DNA of 64,000 bases from Staphylotrichum longicolle (taxonomy: Eukaryota; Ascomycota; Sordariomycetes; Sordariales; Chaetomiaceae). Of this stretch, positions 11,023-23,080 are shown piece after piece. The translations under genes were made by a program, and so were the position numbers. Under the pieces are notes generated by a model, which saw nothing but the letters and a program-made list of their open reading frames with translations, did no database searches and was not told the DNA's origin. Position 1 is the first letter of the stretch; each line of letters opens with the position of its first letter. The stretch is taken from assembly GCA_019096155.1 (NCBI GenBank), contig JAHCVI010000004.1, forward strand, positions 2,418,001 through 2,482,000. Direction: 5' to 3'.

Positions 11023-12894
11023 TCACACCCCCAACGCAGCTTGAACCGAAAACATGCAGAGATACACCATCACGGCGTTGAAGAGCAAAAACTTTCCCCA
11101 CGTGCCAAAGATGACCACACTCCCCAGCCCATTATACCCACCGTTGATGAACGGGCCGAACCCGTCCGACAGCCGCTTACTGTGCAGCATAGCCTCCGTG
11201 ACAAGCCACACCATCACCGCCATGGCAAACGTCACCAGCGTGAGGCTGAAAATCCCCGCCTGCATAAGCGGCGGCTGGGGACGCCGGTTCGCGAACTCCC
11301 CTGCCTGCGCCTTGAGCTTGTCAGCGTCGTGTTCGACCTGGAACTTGAGACTCTCCAGCTCCTCCTTGAGGTCATTCAGCGCTTTTCCAAGCGCCGCAAC
11401 CCTTTCCTGAAAACCTCTCTTTTCCTGGTTCAGTCTGAGGATGTCGGCGTGAGCCGAGTCGAGAATTCTCTGGTCATACGTCGGCTGTCTCTCGGCTTCG
11501 ATGAGTCTGGCCTCGAGCGCTTTGACTTGGTCCCGGAGATTGGTAACCTGCTCCTGAAGGTCTCTGGTGACTGCCTCGCTGGTGGCCCCGACGACGGAAG
11601 GTCCGGGAATGGGTGGCGTTGATGGTCCACGAGCGGCCGGGGGTGAGGATGGCTCCCAGGCGACGTCGGGCACCAATGGCTCCCGGGCCACAGGGGGGGG
11701 CCACAGCTCGCGGGTGAGGCCGGAGATGGTGTTGCTGCCATCGGAGTCAGACTTCCGCTTATGCCATATCTCCTCGTCGGTCGTATTGGACGATAAGGAT
11801 GCGACTCGGAGCGAATGCGGCTGGCTTTGCTCGTTCGGGGCTCGGATCTGTCCCCTATCCCGGTAGAAATTTCGAATGATGTTCTTCTGCGCCTCAGTCA
11901 GGGGCCGCTCCAGAATTAGCTCAGACCGCCTGATCTGGTCGCGGGCAATGATGTCTGCCACTGATTCTCCTGGATTGATGGAGTCCTCCTCAGAATAGGG
12001 CGCGAAACGGGAATCGAATGAATCTCCCATGGTTATAAAGACAGGGGCTTGGTGCGTTTGAGGGGCTGTTTGATGCGCTTCAGCGGACGTTTCCGTGGGT
12101 GTAGATGATGGCTGTCGTTCAGGAAGCGAAGATGATTCATGAGCAGGCGTCGTGGAGAAACCATGACCGGCTTCCACATCAGGGGGCGGCGATGGCCTTC
12201 TTATGTGGGCCTCAGGTTTATCTGAGTGACTGCTTCCAGAAGGCCTTCCATCAGTTGCGGGCTGCGTGGCTGCGTTTGAGCCTGCAGCAGATGGCTCCTG
12301 CAGTTCGTTGGTTCCTTTGTCTCGATCGCCATCATCATCCCCCACTGGGGCGTTGACCAAGGAACTGGATGAAACAATGTGAGATTGCGTCTCAAGCTGC
12401 AGCTGTTCCTGGTTGTTCTGGCTGGTACTGTCTAATCAAGCATCAGAAACTGTCTCAAACTGCCCAAATTCTTCTTTGTGGTGTTCCCGGGGGCAAGCAG
12501 AGATCTCAGGTGTCTTGAAGATGAGCTTTGCCCCTGCTTCAGTGGCTTTTCCCCATCATGGTAGAACCCGGGAGAAGACTTCTCAGTGGGCTTTGAGAGA
12601 TATTTTAGATGCCCATTCAGGGGTCAGTCCACTTGGACTGTTTCTTGAAGATTGAGTTTGAGATTCCTTGCTTCGGCTGGCCTAACTTCCAACCCTTCCA
12701 ACATTACTTGTTGGTTCATACTTTGACTCACCCTCAACTGTTGCAATATCGGCGTTTGACCCGGTCTCAGTTTCGCTCTGAGAGGAGACAACGGGAAGAG
12801 AAGGTTCTGAAGAGAACTGTGTCCCCGTTTCTTGCGCGTTCTCGCGCACTCTGGCTTTTTTTCGGGACCTTCGACTGCGTTTCCGGTTGGACAT
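11023..12894 (-). CDS. Unrecognised membrane-anchored coiled-coil protein
   Basis: Two exons: 12732-12894 and 11023-12431, 523 residues when joined. The donor is GTGAGT and the acceptor TTGATTAG; the joint is in frame (phase 1). The 300-nt intron is long for this window, so the first exon is less certain than the second. The N-terminus is strongly basic (SNRKRSRRSRKKARVR), followed by a long disordered Ser/Pro/Glu-rich region. About residues 340-430 form a heptad-rich coiled coil (LQEQVTNLRDQVKALEARL). Two hydrophobic segments near the C-terminus (around FSLTLVTFAMAVMVWLV and LLFNAVMVYLCMFSVQ) look like a membrane hairpin or tail. I recognise no family or function. The layout resembles a tail-anchored tether, but that is only a guess. 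Confidence 0.6.
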
Positions 12895-13650
12895 GGTTTT
12901 CAGGGGGGAAAAAAAATCGACTATTCGCTGGTGTTATACAACATTGGGGTTGTTGGCATCAAACCCTACATTTCTCAACTGGGCAGGATCTTCACATCCG
13001 CTCATATACCTACTACTAACAAAGGATTCTCTTTCAAGGTATTCTTTGTTGCACTGGGCTTTGAGAAAATTGGGATTACCGCAACAGGAGATCGAGAGAG
13101 AGCATAACGGCTATTTTAGGCTTATGATGAAGAAGACAAAGAGAGTCAACTTCAGTATTGCCCTCGAGAGAAAGGTACCTTCAGCCCTCCGAGGAATTGG
13201 AACCGGTGTTGACCCATTGGAATATACACGCGAAATGGTGGCTATTTATTTAAACGTTCTAAACATATAAATCACTCCGAGAGTCTCTGATACCTGCACG
13301 ATCGGTAATGGGATAAGTTTGTTTCTAACTGTGGATGATCTACCTCACTTGTCGAGGGATACTGAACGGCATTTTCACACCTCACAACATGCACGCGAGA
13401 ACCGAGAAGAGGTAACAAGATTCCATGTACTTTGAAGTGGTATGAACGACACATAAAATATATTTCGCAACACCCTTTGTTACGCCGTTTCCTGGAACCT
13501 CCCCTCTTTCCCCGAGAAGTATGTTGAGAATCGCAAAGCCGGGCGTTTCTTCAATCTGGCTGTCTCCCCAAAACGCCCAACGCCTCCTGCCAAAGCCAGT
13601 CAAACCCATTAACCAATGCCTCTCCAGCAACATATGCGTGGTCTAAATCA
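12895..13650. other. Intergenic, relatively AT-rich
   Basis: Separates the coiled-coil protein gene from the RTA1-family gene; both are on the minus strand, so it combines a promoter and a 3' flank. No gene or repeat seen. Confidence 0.5.
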
Positions 13651-15049
13651 TCAATCCCACAACGAATCACCGTTCACCATCTGACCTCCCTCCTGTCCAG
13701 CCCCGGCCCGGTTCTTTCTCTTCCTACCAGGTTCCGCTGGCTGCGCCATCCACATGGCAGAGTCAAGCCCCGGGCTCTCCTGGGGAGGGAGAAATGGAAC
13801 TGCTTGCGTCGGTGATGCGTCGTAGGGCACCCGTTGATGAACGGGGTTATTTCTCGGCGAAGTGAGCGGCGGAACGGGGGCCGTAGCAACTCGCGGCGAA
13901 GGGTGAGCCGGAAGTCCCGGCGTCATGCCCGATCTCGGGGTGAATCCCGGGCTAAACCGGGGTGACGTAGACGGGGACGGGTACGGGAGCGAGATGACGC
14001 GTTTGCTGATCTGATAGCTCCGGTTGCGGCGATGCCGGCGCAGTCGCAGGGGGAGGTGGTCACGCCGCTCGGGCCGGTGAGAGGACGCTCTCGGGGAGGT
14101 TGCTGTCCAGGCAACGCCGAAAGCCCTGCCGGCGGGGTAGACGACGAGTATGACGGTCGCGACGAGAACTAGGGTGTCGTCGAGGAGGAAAGACGTTACT
14201 TGTGACCGGGCAAAAGAGCTGGCCAAGCCGTCGGCAAAGATAGCGATTCGTACAGCAGCTCGAACTAGAAGAAGTGCGGCAACTACCTGGGCGCCTACGA
14301 GGAGTTAGTACCGACCGCTTTCAGGAGGCCGGAATGGGTGCCAAACGCACAAATCATGAAGTATTTGAACCGGCGGGATAGATAGACAAGCGAGTGCCTG
14401 TCATCGAGAATGTATCGGCGATGCGAAAGCTTGTACCGGAAGTAACGATATGTACCCAAGAAGGCAAGCAGGCTGACGACCTGGATGGCAAGGCCCGTGA
14501 GGAGAATGTTTACGCCCTGAGATACCTATCCAAGTGTTAGAAAACAACGGCATTTCTTGTTTGCTCAGGATACTGTACCTCAGTGGCTGTGTTGGCGGTA
14601 AAAGCAAACCCTATGCCAACTGACTGGAATGCCAACATGAAGATGTCGAGGATGAAGAAGAATATGTTCAAGTAAACGGGATCGGACACGAGACGAAACT
14701 CCTGACCGTAGATGACCATGACATGGGGAAGCACGAGGTTGACAGCCGAGCCAACCAGCACGGCGCCCCAGTGTGTCCCCATGAGGTAGACGACGGAGTA
14801 TGCGTGACTAGTCGGGTTGTTGACCAGGAAGATCTTGCCGACATGGCCGACAACTTCGACAAGGACAGCTCCTAGAAGCAGCAATGTCTGTAAAAGGACC
14901 CTGTACCGAAGTCCAGCATATATGATGGGCGGGATCAGGGCGGCGAATGCAGCAAGCATGAAAGCGTTGCCTGCCGGTGCCGCGCCGTACGGCAGGGAGC
15001 CCGGCGGAAGAGGACAGGCCTCCCCCGAGCAGTCTCCAACGGCAAGCAT
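13651..15049 (-). CDS. RTA1-family seven-transmembrane protein
   Basis: Three exons (14579-15049, 14351-14516, 13651-14294) give 426 residues. The second intron carries a perfect TACTAAC branch point before its GTAG acceptor. Splicing there gives the continuous FKYFMICAQVVAALLLVRA through the sixth helix. The protein has about seven hydrophobic helices and the RTA1-like pattern: GHVGK in helix 3, an outer-loop/helix motif around SHAYSVVYL, and LAFQSVGIGF. Yeast Rta1 and Rsb1 are implicated in 7-aminocholesterol resistance and sphingoid-base export; individual mould paralogues are mostly untested. The C-terminal ~150 residues are Arg- then Pro/Ser-rich, cytosolic and probably disordered. The protein probably acts in the plasma membrane. 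Confidence 0.92.
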
Positions 15050-16634
15050 GGCGTCAGGATGGATGGAGACGCCTTCGCCGTCAACGATGATGATGGGATG
15101 GGTCCAACATCAGCTGGTCGTCCGCGGTAAATGGCACATGAGAGACGAGGAGAGAGGTGGCGTGTCTTGAAGGGCAGACTCGTACAGCACAGGACAGGAC
15201 ACTGGTAAATAAGCTTCATGCCTGAGGTGGGGGACATGTTTGTCACGCAGGTCGTGGCCCCGACAGTCCGGCACTTGGGCGCCAGGGCGCTTAACTTGCA
15301 GCACAAGCGGGGGGCCAGGACAAGGGGGGTGGGAGGACAACGGGAGGTGAGAGAAGGAAATCGGGAGGCCCGGCCGCCGCTCCTCTGGTGCCTGCTTCTG
15401 GCCGATAAGGAACCGGGCCGAGGCCAGGCTTACCGGCGAGGATCTCATGAACCGGTCCAACTTAGGAGAAGTGCGTGAAGCATTGGAGAGGACTTTTCTC
15501 CCTCGATACCACAACGGAATGGCAGGACCTTTTTCAGCTCTCGGGGTTTTGATGAGCCAGACGCGGTGTCCAGATGGTGCTGCTATCCGACGCATCTAGG
15601 CAGGGGAAGATGCGCGCAAGCGCGATGCGCATAAGGAGCACATAGAGTCAAGCTTCCATGGGTCCCTGAGCCTGGCCCCAGGAGAGACAGGCAGCCTTGT
15701 CGTTTGCGGCCGATGGTGCCCCCCCAGTCATTGAATACTGTTTCAGCGCACCGTTGCCGATCTCGTCCAGCAAAGAGCGAGCAGGCTGCGGCGCGGCACA
15801 ACAGCACAACAGCACCGGATTGGCCATCTGCGATGCAAGTGACAATGCTGTTGGTTGTTGGTTCGTGACCGCTACCACACATGGGCCGTAGCAGGCCAAT
15901 CGGGAGCGACTGTCGGCAGAGGATCAATAAGGCCCGGCGGAGCCTACCGTTGTCGGCAAAACAAACCTAGTCGAAGGGCTGCAGTCTACACAGTGTTTTT
16001 TGAGAAAAAATCACAGGACTCGCCGGAGCTGGCCTGCCGAGAGTGGCAGAGCTTTGGCCTGGGGTTACTCAAAGTGTGACGGTCTCCAATGAGCCAACAG
16101 GAGTGCGCGCCATGCTGGAGCCCAAAGTCAGAGGCGACTGTGGTTGTGTGGCAACACAAGAGGCAAGAAGACAGGGACGCTCGAACGAGTCTGAAATCGG
16201 ACTTGGAGTTGAAGATGGAGTTGAAGCAATGGGAGTGACAGTCGGGAGTCGAATGCTGAAAACTGAGAGTGGATCTGCCAAGGAAAGGAAGCGAAGAGAG
16301 GACCCAGTCAGAAACGATCACTCTCGCACCCTGGCACTGTACACACCAGATCGTCATCGTTGGTTGCCAGAACAGGGCCAATCGTCACCAACGTGCATCT
16401 GCAGCCAGGGCCCAGCACGATGACGGCTTTGACCTGCTCCATGGCCTAGTTTTCATACTGCGCCGGCAGGATTCGGACATCTCGGCCTGGACAAAAACTC
16501 ACTCACACCTCAAGCCTGGAGTGGATCGCAGGAGATCTGGTTCCTGACACATTGGACAAAAACAGTGGATTTCCAAACGGTCATCGTTTCTTTGTGGCCC
16601 GAAGACGACGTGACCCCCAACCGCAGAACAGCAA
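15050..16634. other. Divergent promoter region between RTA1-family gene and lipase
   Basis: About 1.6 kb between two divergently transcribed genes. No protein-like ORF, repeat or RNA gene recognised. Confidence 0.5.
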
Positions 16635-17811
16635 ATGCGAGGGCTGGTGGCTTCCCGGTCTGCGCCATGGCCCAACCTTACCGCATGTGTCCGCGCTCAT
16701 GCAGCAGCACATCAGACGATTTGTGCGCCTGCAGCTCCCACTCGACGCTTCGGCGCCTATGCACCGCTTTGCCGCCAGCTCGCACCAACAGACGCGCGGA
16801 TCAAGGGTCTGGGTAAAGAGATTGCCGACGAATACGCCCTTTTGAGGGAGAGCTACAGTAAGCCGGCCCCCCATGTGATATGTGATGGGACTCGATGTCG
16901 CTCAATGGCACTTGATGACATTCGGTGGTTGACACGTTGCGCCATAGAGACCCCCAAACACCCCATTGTGCTTGCCCATGGCCTGCTGGGATTCGCCGAG
17001 TTGAAGCTGGCCGGATCCTACCTGCCCAGCATTCACTACTGGCGCGGCATCCGGGAGGCCCTTAGTGCCAACAACACCGAAGTCATCACCGCTTCGGTAC
17101 CGCCAAGCGGCTCAATCGAGGTGCGGGCCGCCAAGCTCGCCGAGGACATCGAAGCCCAGGCCCGCGGGAAGAGCGTCAACATCGTCGCCCACAGCATGGG
17201 CGGGCTGGACGCCCGCTACATGATCTCCCAGCTGCAGCCCGCGAGCGTCGACGTCAAGTCTCTCATCACCGTCGCCACCACGCACCACGGCAGTCCGTTC
17301 GCGGACTACCTCTTTGACAGCATCGGCCCGCATTACCTGCCTCGCCTGTACGATCTCTGGGAACGCACGACGGGATGGGAGCCCAGTGCATTTGCCCAGC
17401 TGACGACAAAGTACATGGCTGAAGAGTTCAACCCAGGACACCCGACGACCCCACTGTGCGCTACTTCTCGTATGGTGCTATGGTCAAGGACAAGCCGCCA
17501 CTGCTGAGTCCGTTCCGCCTCTCTCACCGCGTCATTGGAGAACGCGAGGGACCAAATGATGGTCTCGTGAGCGTTGAGAGCAGTAAATGGGGCACGTACA
17601 AGGGCACTCTCCTCGGCGTCAACCATTTGGACTTGATCAACTGGAGCAACAGGCTTCGGTTTACGGTGCAAAAGTGGATGGGTCATCCGCCATCGTAAGT
17701 CGAGTTACGTTCTGCCGCATGGGTCATCGCTCTGACGGTCATGTTTCTAGGTTTAACGCAGTCGCTTTCTATCTTGACATCGGTGACATGCTGGCTCAGG
17801 AAGGGCTGTAG
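16635..17811 (+). CDS. Tgl2-type triacylglycerol lipase, one apparent frameshift
   Basis: Alpha/beta-hydrolase lipase resembling yeast mitochondrial Tgl2. Exons: 16635-16857, 16948-17694 and 17751-17811. Splicing the first intron gives ESYKTPKHPIVLAHGLLGF. Seen: oxyanion HGLLGF, nucleophile motif AHSMGG (GCCCACAGC near 17189), acid in GPNDGLVSVESSKWG and the triad His in GVNHLDLINW. The first ~50 residues are Arg/Ala-rich without acids, which fits a mitochondrial presequence. The conserved frame slips at about 17433-17436. Upstream reads ..YMAEEFNP in one frame; RTPDDPTVRYFSYGA follows in another, and one base is missing in a C run. Counting that base the protein is 343 residues. As written the frame runs into an early stop at 17507. 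The first intron is 90 nt with no in-frame stop, so its retention would also stay open. Confidence 0.88.
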
Positions 17812-20733
17812 GTTCAAGAGAGAGAGTTTCTCAGCCCTAACCTCACTCTCTTTGACCATACAGCTTGCCCGCTTCCAGGCTACCCGTTGGCTTCTCGGAT
17901 TGTTTGCTCCGCTTTTTGCAGCATGATGCGAGACCTCTCTGGACGCCCGCTTGAAAAATAGGGCGGAGTCCAAGGTGTCTTGTCGGTTAGCCGTGTTCAC
18001 GGTAGGACACGTATCACCGTTCGCCATGCTGCGACTCAGTTGGAGGAGACTGTCCTTGTTATTGCCTGCTATTCACCAGGGCGTGCAAGAGGCGCAACGC
18101 TTGTGGGTCAGCTGAACATGACCTCATCCTGTGCGGACCATGTCTCTGCTGACAAACGGCCAGTTACCCAGACAAGAGGCAACAGCGGCTGATGTTTCTC
18201 GCATCGGCTATTCCTGCCCGAATCTGAACGTCTTTTACCGCTTCTGACCGCCGTTGAACGTGCGGCACGTGAGCTGTATCGAGATACAGACACGTGGTGG
18301 CCGTCGGCCTTGTGGATCGGGTAACAAAAAAAGAAATATCTGGTGCCGTTTTGGCGGTATCCAGCTGGGGTTGCCGGCAACCGTGTTACTAGCCAAGGCG
18401 AACCATTAGGGTTTCTTAGGCGCTCGGGGTTGGAGACGTTCCGAGCTCGCAGCAGTCTGGCACACAAGCGAAACACAGAAGGGACACAAGAGGTACGCAA
18501 GGCGGTCCCAGGTCTTGGGTAGAGGTCATTCAGTTTCGCCTCACTCCGAAGGACGCTTACCGGCCAGGGAGGTTAACTGGACAGTTAGTTGCAAACCGCC
18601 AGCGTATGATCCATACTACTCCTTTCATGTGTTTCTTGACTCGCTGCTCGTGTACAAAATCCAGGTCTGTGAGATGGATGCGCATCCGAAAACGGCCCAT
18701 ACTGACAGGATGTGGGCAGGATGGCTGCGTTTTACATGTCGGTCTGGATGACGCATAGCAGAAGTATACAATCTTTGACGTCTCTGTTGAGGATTTGCAG
18801 TGTACCTCGAGTCTGCTGGACACGGCGCATCACGGCATGGGAAAAAGCGGGCGATCTGCCCGGTACCGCCCACCTCCTTCCATTCCAGCGCCGGACCGGG
18901 CACTCATTAGACCGGAAGACGAGATATGGGACAATCAAGACGTCGTGGATGCTATCCAGTGAATCCTGTTCTCTTGTGTGAAGCTGATAGTTCTCCTGGC
19001 AGCTAGCAGTCGGCGTTTCGTCGACATGGGCGTTGCGGAGGGACTTCGGCGCCGAAGAGGGAGCCCTGCGGTTCACCTCACCGGCGGTCTTGGCATTCGA
19101 CTTGTGTTACAGAAACTTTGACGCCGAACACAGAAACCTACCTTCCAGGTCAGATCACAGCATTGTAGGGCAGGTGGTAATGGTGGCGTGGCACTGTCTC
19201 GGCCCGGTGACCTGCCTTCGATGTTTCGACTGACAGGGTTGGGGGTTGAAGATGGAGGGTTGGCAGTGGAGCAGGATCTGCCCAGTGACGGATCGCCCCG
19301 ACGCTTGCCCCATCAGGGGATAGCGTGTCCATCCCAGGCGCCTTGATCACAACCCCTTGCAGCCCTGTGACGATTTGTTGTTGACTTCACCTGCCAACAG
19401 CTCCTCACGCATGCAACGGCCGGGTTGAAAGCTGAGGGAGCGCAGGGAAAAAAGTCACCATTCAAGGCCGTAAGCGCAAAAAAAAAACTCTTCCCATCAT
19501 CCCATTTCTTCTTCTTCCCTAGGACCCGAGACCTGTTTCAAAACACGTGCAGGCCTCCTACCTGCTATTCTGCTTCAGCGCCCTCGTCTTCAGGGGGTTG
19601 ACCTTTGTCCCCTGCCTATTCCGGGACCGCTTGGCAGGCAACCACAAAGGCATCCTCTCTGGCGCGCTCACACCGGCCACGCTCTCCGCTGGGCAAGTCA
19701 CCCGATGAGGATGGGTCCTAGTGAGGATCGGGGAAGGGAGGCCACCCTACTTTTCGGGCCTCACGCTGGTCCCGGACCCACACTTCGGGGACTTCCTCCG
19801 AGAACCTCCTCATTACTCCGCATAGATTCCTGCCTCGCGTGCGGGCCGTTCCCTTACGCCTTCGAAGGACCCAGCGCGATGCTGTGAACGATGATGGGCA
19901 CTGAGCGGACGCTCTCTGACGTGTTATCATGCCTGGCCGCTGTTCTATGCATGGCCTGGGCCTGGTACGGCTCATCTGGTTCATGGCGGATTGCATATAT
20001 GTGTACTCGCAGCCCTCGCAATCTTCCATCTTGCCTGCCATGCGCGTGGTCATGTCACGGCATACCCTGTGGAAAGCAGGAACCGTGGCATACTTTGACT
20101 CTGGGCATGGGACACAAGCTTCGTCCCTTGTCCCACGTCATGCGGGCCCGCCTAGAGGCTCATGGGCATGCCCCGCGGCTCCCACAAGACATCTATGGAT
20201 GGTTTCCGCGGATACTCTATGTCGACCACTTGGCACCTCTTGACTCGGAGAGATGTTCCCTGTCTAAGACGGGTTGCAATCGACCGAGTACAATGCTTGG
20301 CTCCTTCCACCACCTTCTCCTTGCAGAGATAGATCCCTTGACCCTCGGGGGTTGCCGTTGAACGGATACTAGCTCAGATCAACGGTGCTCACCGCTGCCC
20401 ACGACTGCTGCTGTATGACCATTGCTAAGTCTCATCCCAACTACTTGTGCCTGTTCTTGTGCTGCTCTTTCAATGCTCCTCTCCGTCTACAAAACCCCCC
20501 GGGTCAACCGACCCGTCGTTTCCTAAACTCAGCTCTCACCTTCCCACTACCCACGGTTGTTTGCGCATCTCGACCTTCTCGGCAACCCGTTTCTCAAAGC
20601 ATTTTTTAGAAGACATCCAAGTTCATTTGCGGAAACTCGGGAGTCGTCTGTCTCTCCTTTTCCTGGTTTCTTTCCATTTTCCCGCTTCTCCCCATCATTA
20701 TCCCTCGGCGACGTCTGTTGTTGCTCCAGGACG
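17812..20733. other. 2.9-kb span without a recognised gene
   Basis: Between the lipase 3' end and the glutaminase promoter. ORFs are short and unlike proteins. A short A-tract occurs near 19480. No tRNA-like or repeat structure was seen by eye. Confidence 0.5.
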
Positions 20734-23080
20734 ATGAGGTTCTTAGCGATGTTGGCCGTCGTGGCAGCCATGACAGCCAACCTAGTTGCTGCCGCACCAA
20801 ACTTCACACCAGCAAGGCCTCCAGCGGTTCCTCTGACCGTGAGATCGCCATATCTCAATGCCTGGCTTCAGGGAGGGTCCGGAGCAATCCTCCCCGGCTC
20901 CTGGCCGCGGCACTGGACGTGAGAGCCACCCTAACTCCACGCATATCCAAGATTACTGACCAAGGAATTTTTGCATAGGGGAAACATCCTTGGCTGGCAA
21001 GGTCTGGTAGCTGTTGATGGAGTGGCTTATACCTGGATGGGTGGCGCACCGGGCCCATCCCACGTCAAGCAGCTGTCCCTCGAGTATACGTCAACCAAGA
21101 GCATTTTCACATTTGACGTTGCTGGAAAGATCCTCATGACAGTCACCTTCCTGTCGCCGGTATACCCGGACGACATGGGCAGGCAATCGCAGCAGTTCTC
21201 TTACATCATTGCCAAGGCTAAGTCCTCTGACGGGTCACCGCATGATGTTCAGGTCTACATGGATGTTTCCGGAGGTACGCTCATTCCACATTCCCTCTCC
21301 TTGACACCCCTTATCGTGCTAACGGAGTGAACAGAGTGGGCCAGTGGTGACAACGGCCAAGTCGTTCAATGGGATACCGGTAACTCTGGGGACATCGCAT
21401 ATCACAAGTTCTTCCGCAAAGACCAGGAACAGTTCCGGGAAGCGAACGAAATTGCGAGCTGGGGGAACTGGTACCTAGCCACCCAGTCCACCAGTGGTGT
21501 AAGTCCTACAGCCCTCCCGTTGATCCACCCCGAACAAAACATCTGACACTGTCTGTGTGAGCAGTTGACCTGGCAGATTGGCCAAGACAAGGCCGTGCGA
21601 GGCCAGTTTGCGAACAGCAGGCTTCTTGCCAACACCAAGGAATCAAACTTCAGGCCAGTCAGTGACCAATGGTAAGACCCGCCTCCATGACTACCAGAGT
21701 CTAAGAATCGTGAGTTGACCACACTAAGGCCGGTCTTCGCATTCTCCCATGATCTCGGCAAAGTGGAAGGCAGCGATGTTGAGAGGGTTTTCACCCTTGG
21801 GCTTGTCCAGGACCAAGTCATCAACTTTGCTGGCCAAAGCCGGCAGCTGACACCGTTGCCCGGGCTGTGGTCATCCTACTACAAGGATGACATCTCAGCC
21901 GTCGTTGCATTCTTCAAAGACTATCAACACGCATGCAAGGTATCCTCGGAACTTGACGACCGGATCCAAAGCGACTCGGAGGAGGCCGCAGGGAAGGACT
22001 ACGCCCTTATCACTACCCTTGCCGTCCGCCAAACTTTTGGAGCGCTGCAGTATGCCGGGACACCGTCAAAGCCGTACATCTTCTTGAAGGAGATCAGCTG
22101 AATAGCGACACAGACCGTCGACGTTATTTTCCCCGCTTGGCCAATCTTCATGTATAATGCGACGCTTGGCAGGTATCTGCTTGACCCGCTGTTTGAGAAC
22201 CAAGAGAGCGGAGCATATCCGAACGCCTTTGCCGAGCATGACCTGGGGACCTTCCCAGTGGCCAAAGGGTATCCAGAGGAAACGACGAGCCCATGCCACT
22301 GGAGAGTGTGGTAAACATGATTATTATGACGCTGGCATATGCCCAACGCACCGGCGACACTGGTTATCTCTCCGCCACTACCCCCCAGTGGGCACAGTTT
22401 TTGGTGGAGGAGTCGCTGATCCCAGCAAACCAGCTCAGCACCGATGACTTTGCGGGAACGCTGGCGTAGGTCGTCTCTTCCCCCCGAACAACACGTCCTC
22501 TACTGACAGCTTTTTTAGTAACCAGACAAACCTGGCCATCAAGGGCATCATCGGGCTCAAAGCCATGTCTCAGATTGCTCAGCTGACAGACAACGATGAC
22601 ACCTTCGCAGAGGTCGCCGATCGGTATCTGAAGGGCTGGAAAGAGCTGGCCATCAACTCGGAGGCCAACCCGCCTCACACGACGCTGAGCTATGGGGACA
22701 AGGACAGCCACGGCCTCCTCTACAACATCTACGCCGACAAGCTGCTCGACCTCAACTTCATCGACCAGTCCATCTTCGACATGCAGAGCAACTTCTACCC
22801 GACGGTGGCGAGCGAATTCGGCGTGGCGCTCGACACGCGACACACGTGGACCAAGTCGGACTGGGAGATGTTTGCGGCGGCCGTGGCCAGCGAGTCGACG
22901 CGTGACATGTTCATCTCGAAGCTCGCCCGCTGGGTCGGGGCGACGAGCTCGGACCGGGCCATGACGGACCTATACGACTCCCAGACGGGCGGATATCCGG
23001 CGGGCGGGCCGTATTTTGTCGCGAGACCCGTCATGGGCGGCATGTTTGCCCTGCTGGCTTTGTCCTCCAACTACTCCTAG
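20734..23080 (+). CDS. Secreted glutaminase A-type (DUF4965/DUF1793), broken by a stop and a frameshift
   Basis: Six exons: 20734-20918, 20979-21274, 21335-21498, 21565-21671, 21729-22465 and 22519-23080. All junctions are GT-AG and phase-consistent. The product has an N-terminal signal peptide (MRFLAMLAVVAAMTANLVAAA) and matches the fungal glutaminase family (DUF5127, DUF4965, DUF1793). Landmarks are the N-terminal SPYLNAWL, mid-protein TLAVRQTFGALQ, TVDVIFPAWPIF, AEHDLGTFP and C-terminal WTKSDWEMF and RPVMGGMFALL. These enzymes release glutamate from extracellular L-glutamine. Exon 5 has two defects: an in-frame TGA at 22099-22101 directly after FLKEIS, and a one-base loss near 22279 (GAGGAAAC where the family expects GEGND-like sequence). 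With one base counted back, the total is 684 codons. Either a base-calling problem or a recent null allele. Confidence 0.9.

Noticed and set aside
16565..16816. Small Cys-rich ORF resembling a secreted peptide
   Set aside because: Overlaps the lipase first exon in another frame; no signal peptide, and the lipase frame continues into conserved sequence.
21715..22101. Glutaminase ending at the TGA 22099-22101 as a short separate protein
   Set aside because: Conserved family sequence resumes immediately after the stop in the same frame, so this is one interrupted gene.
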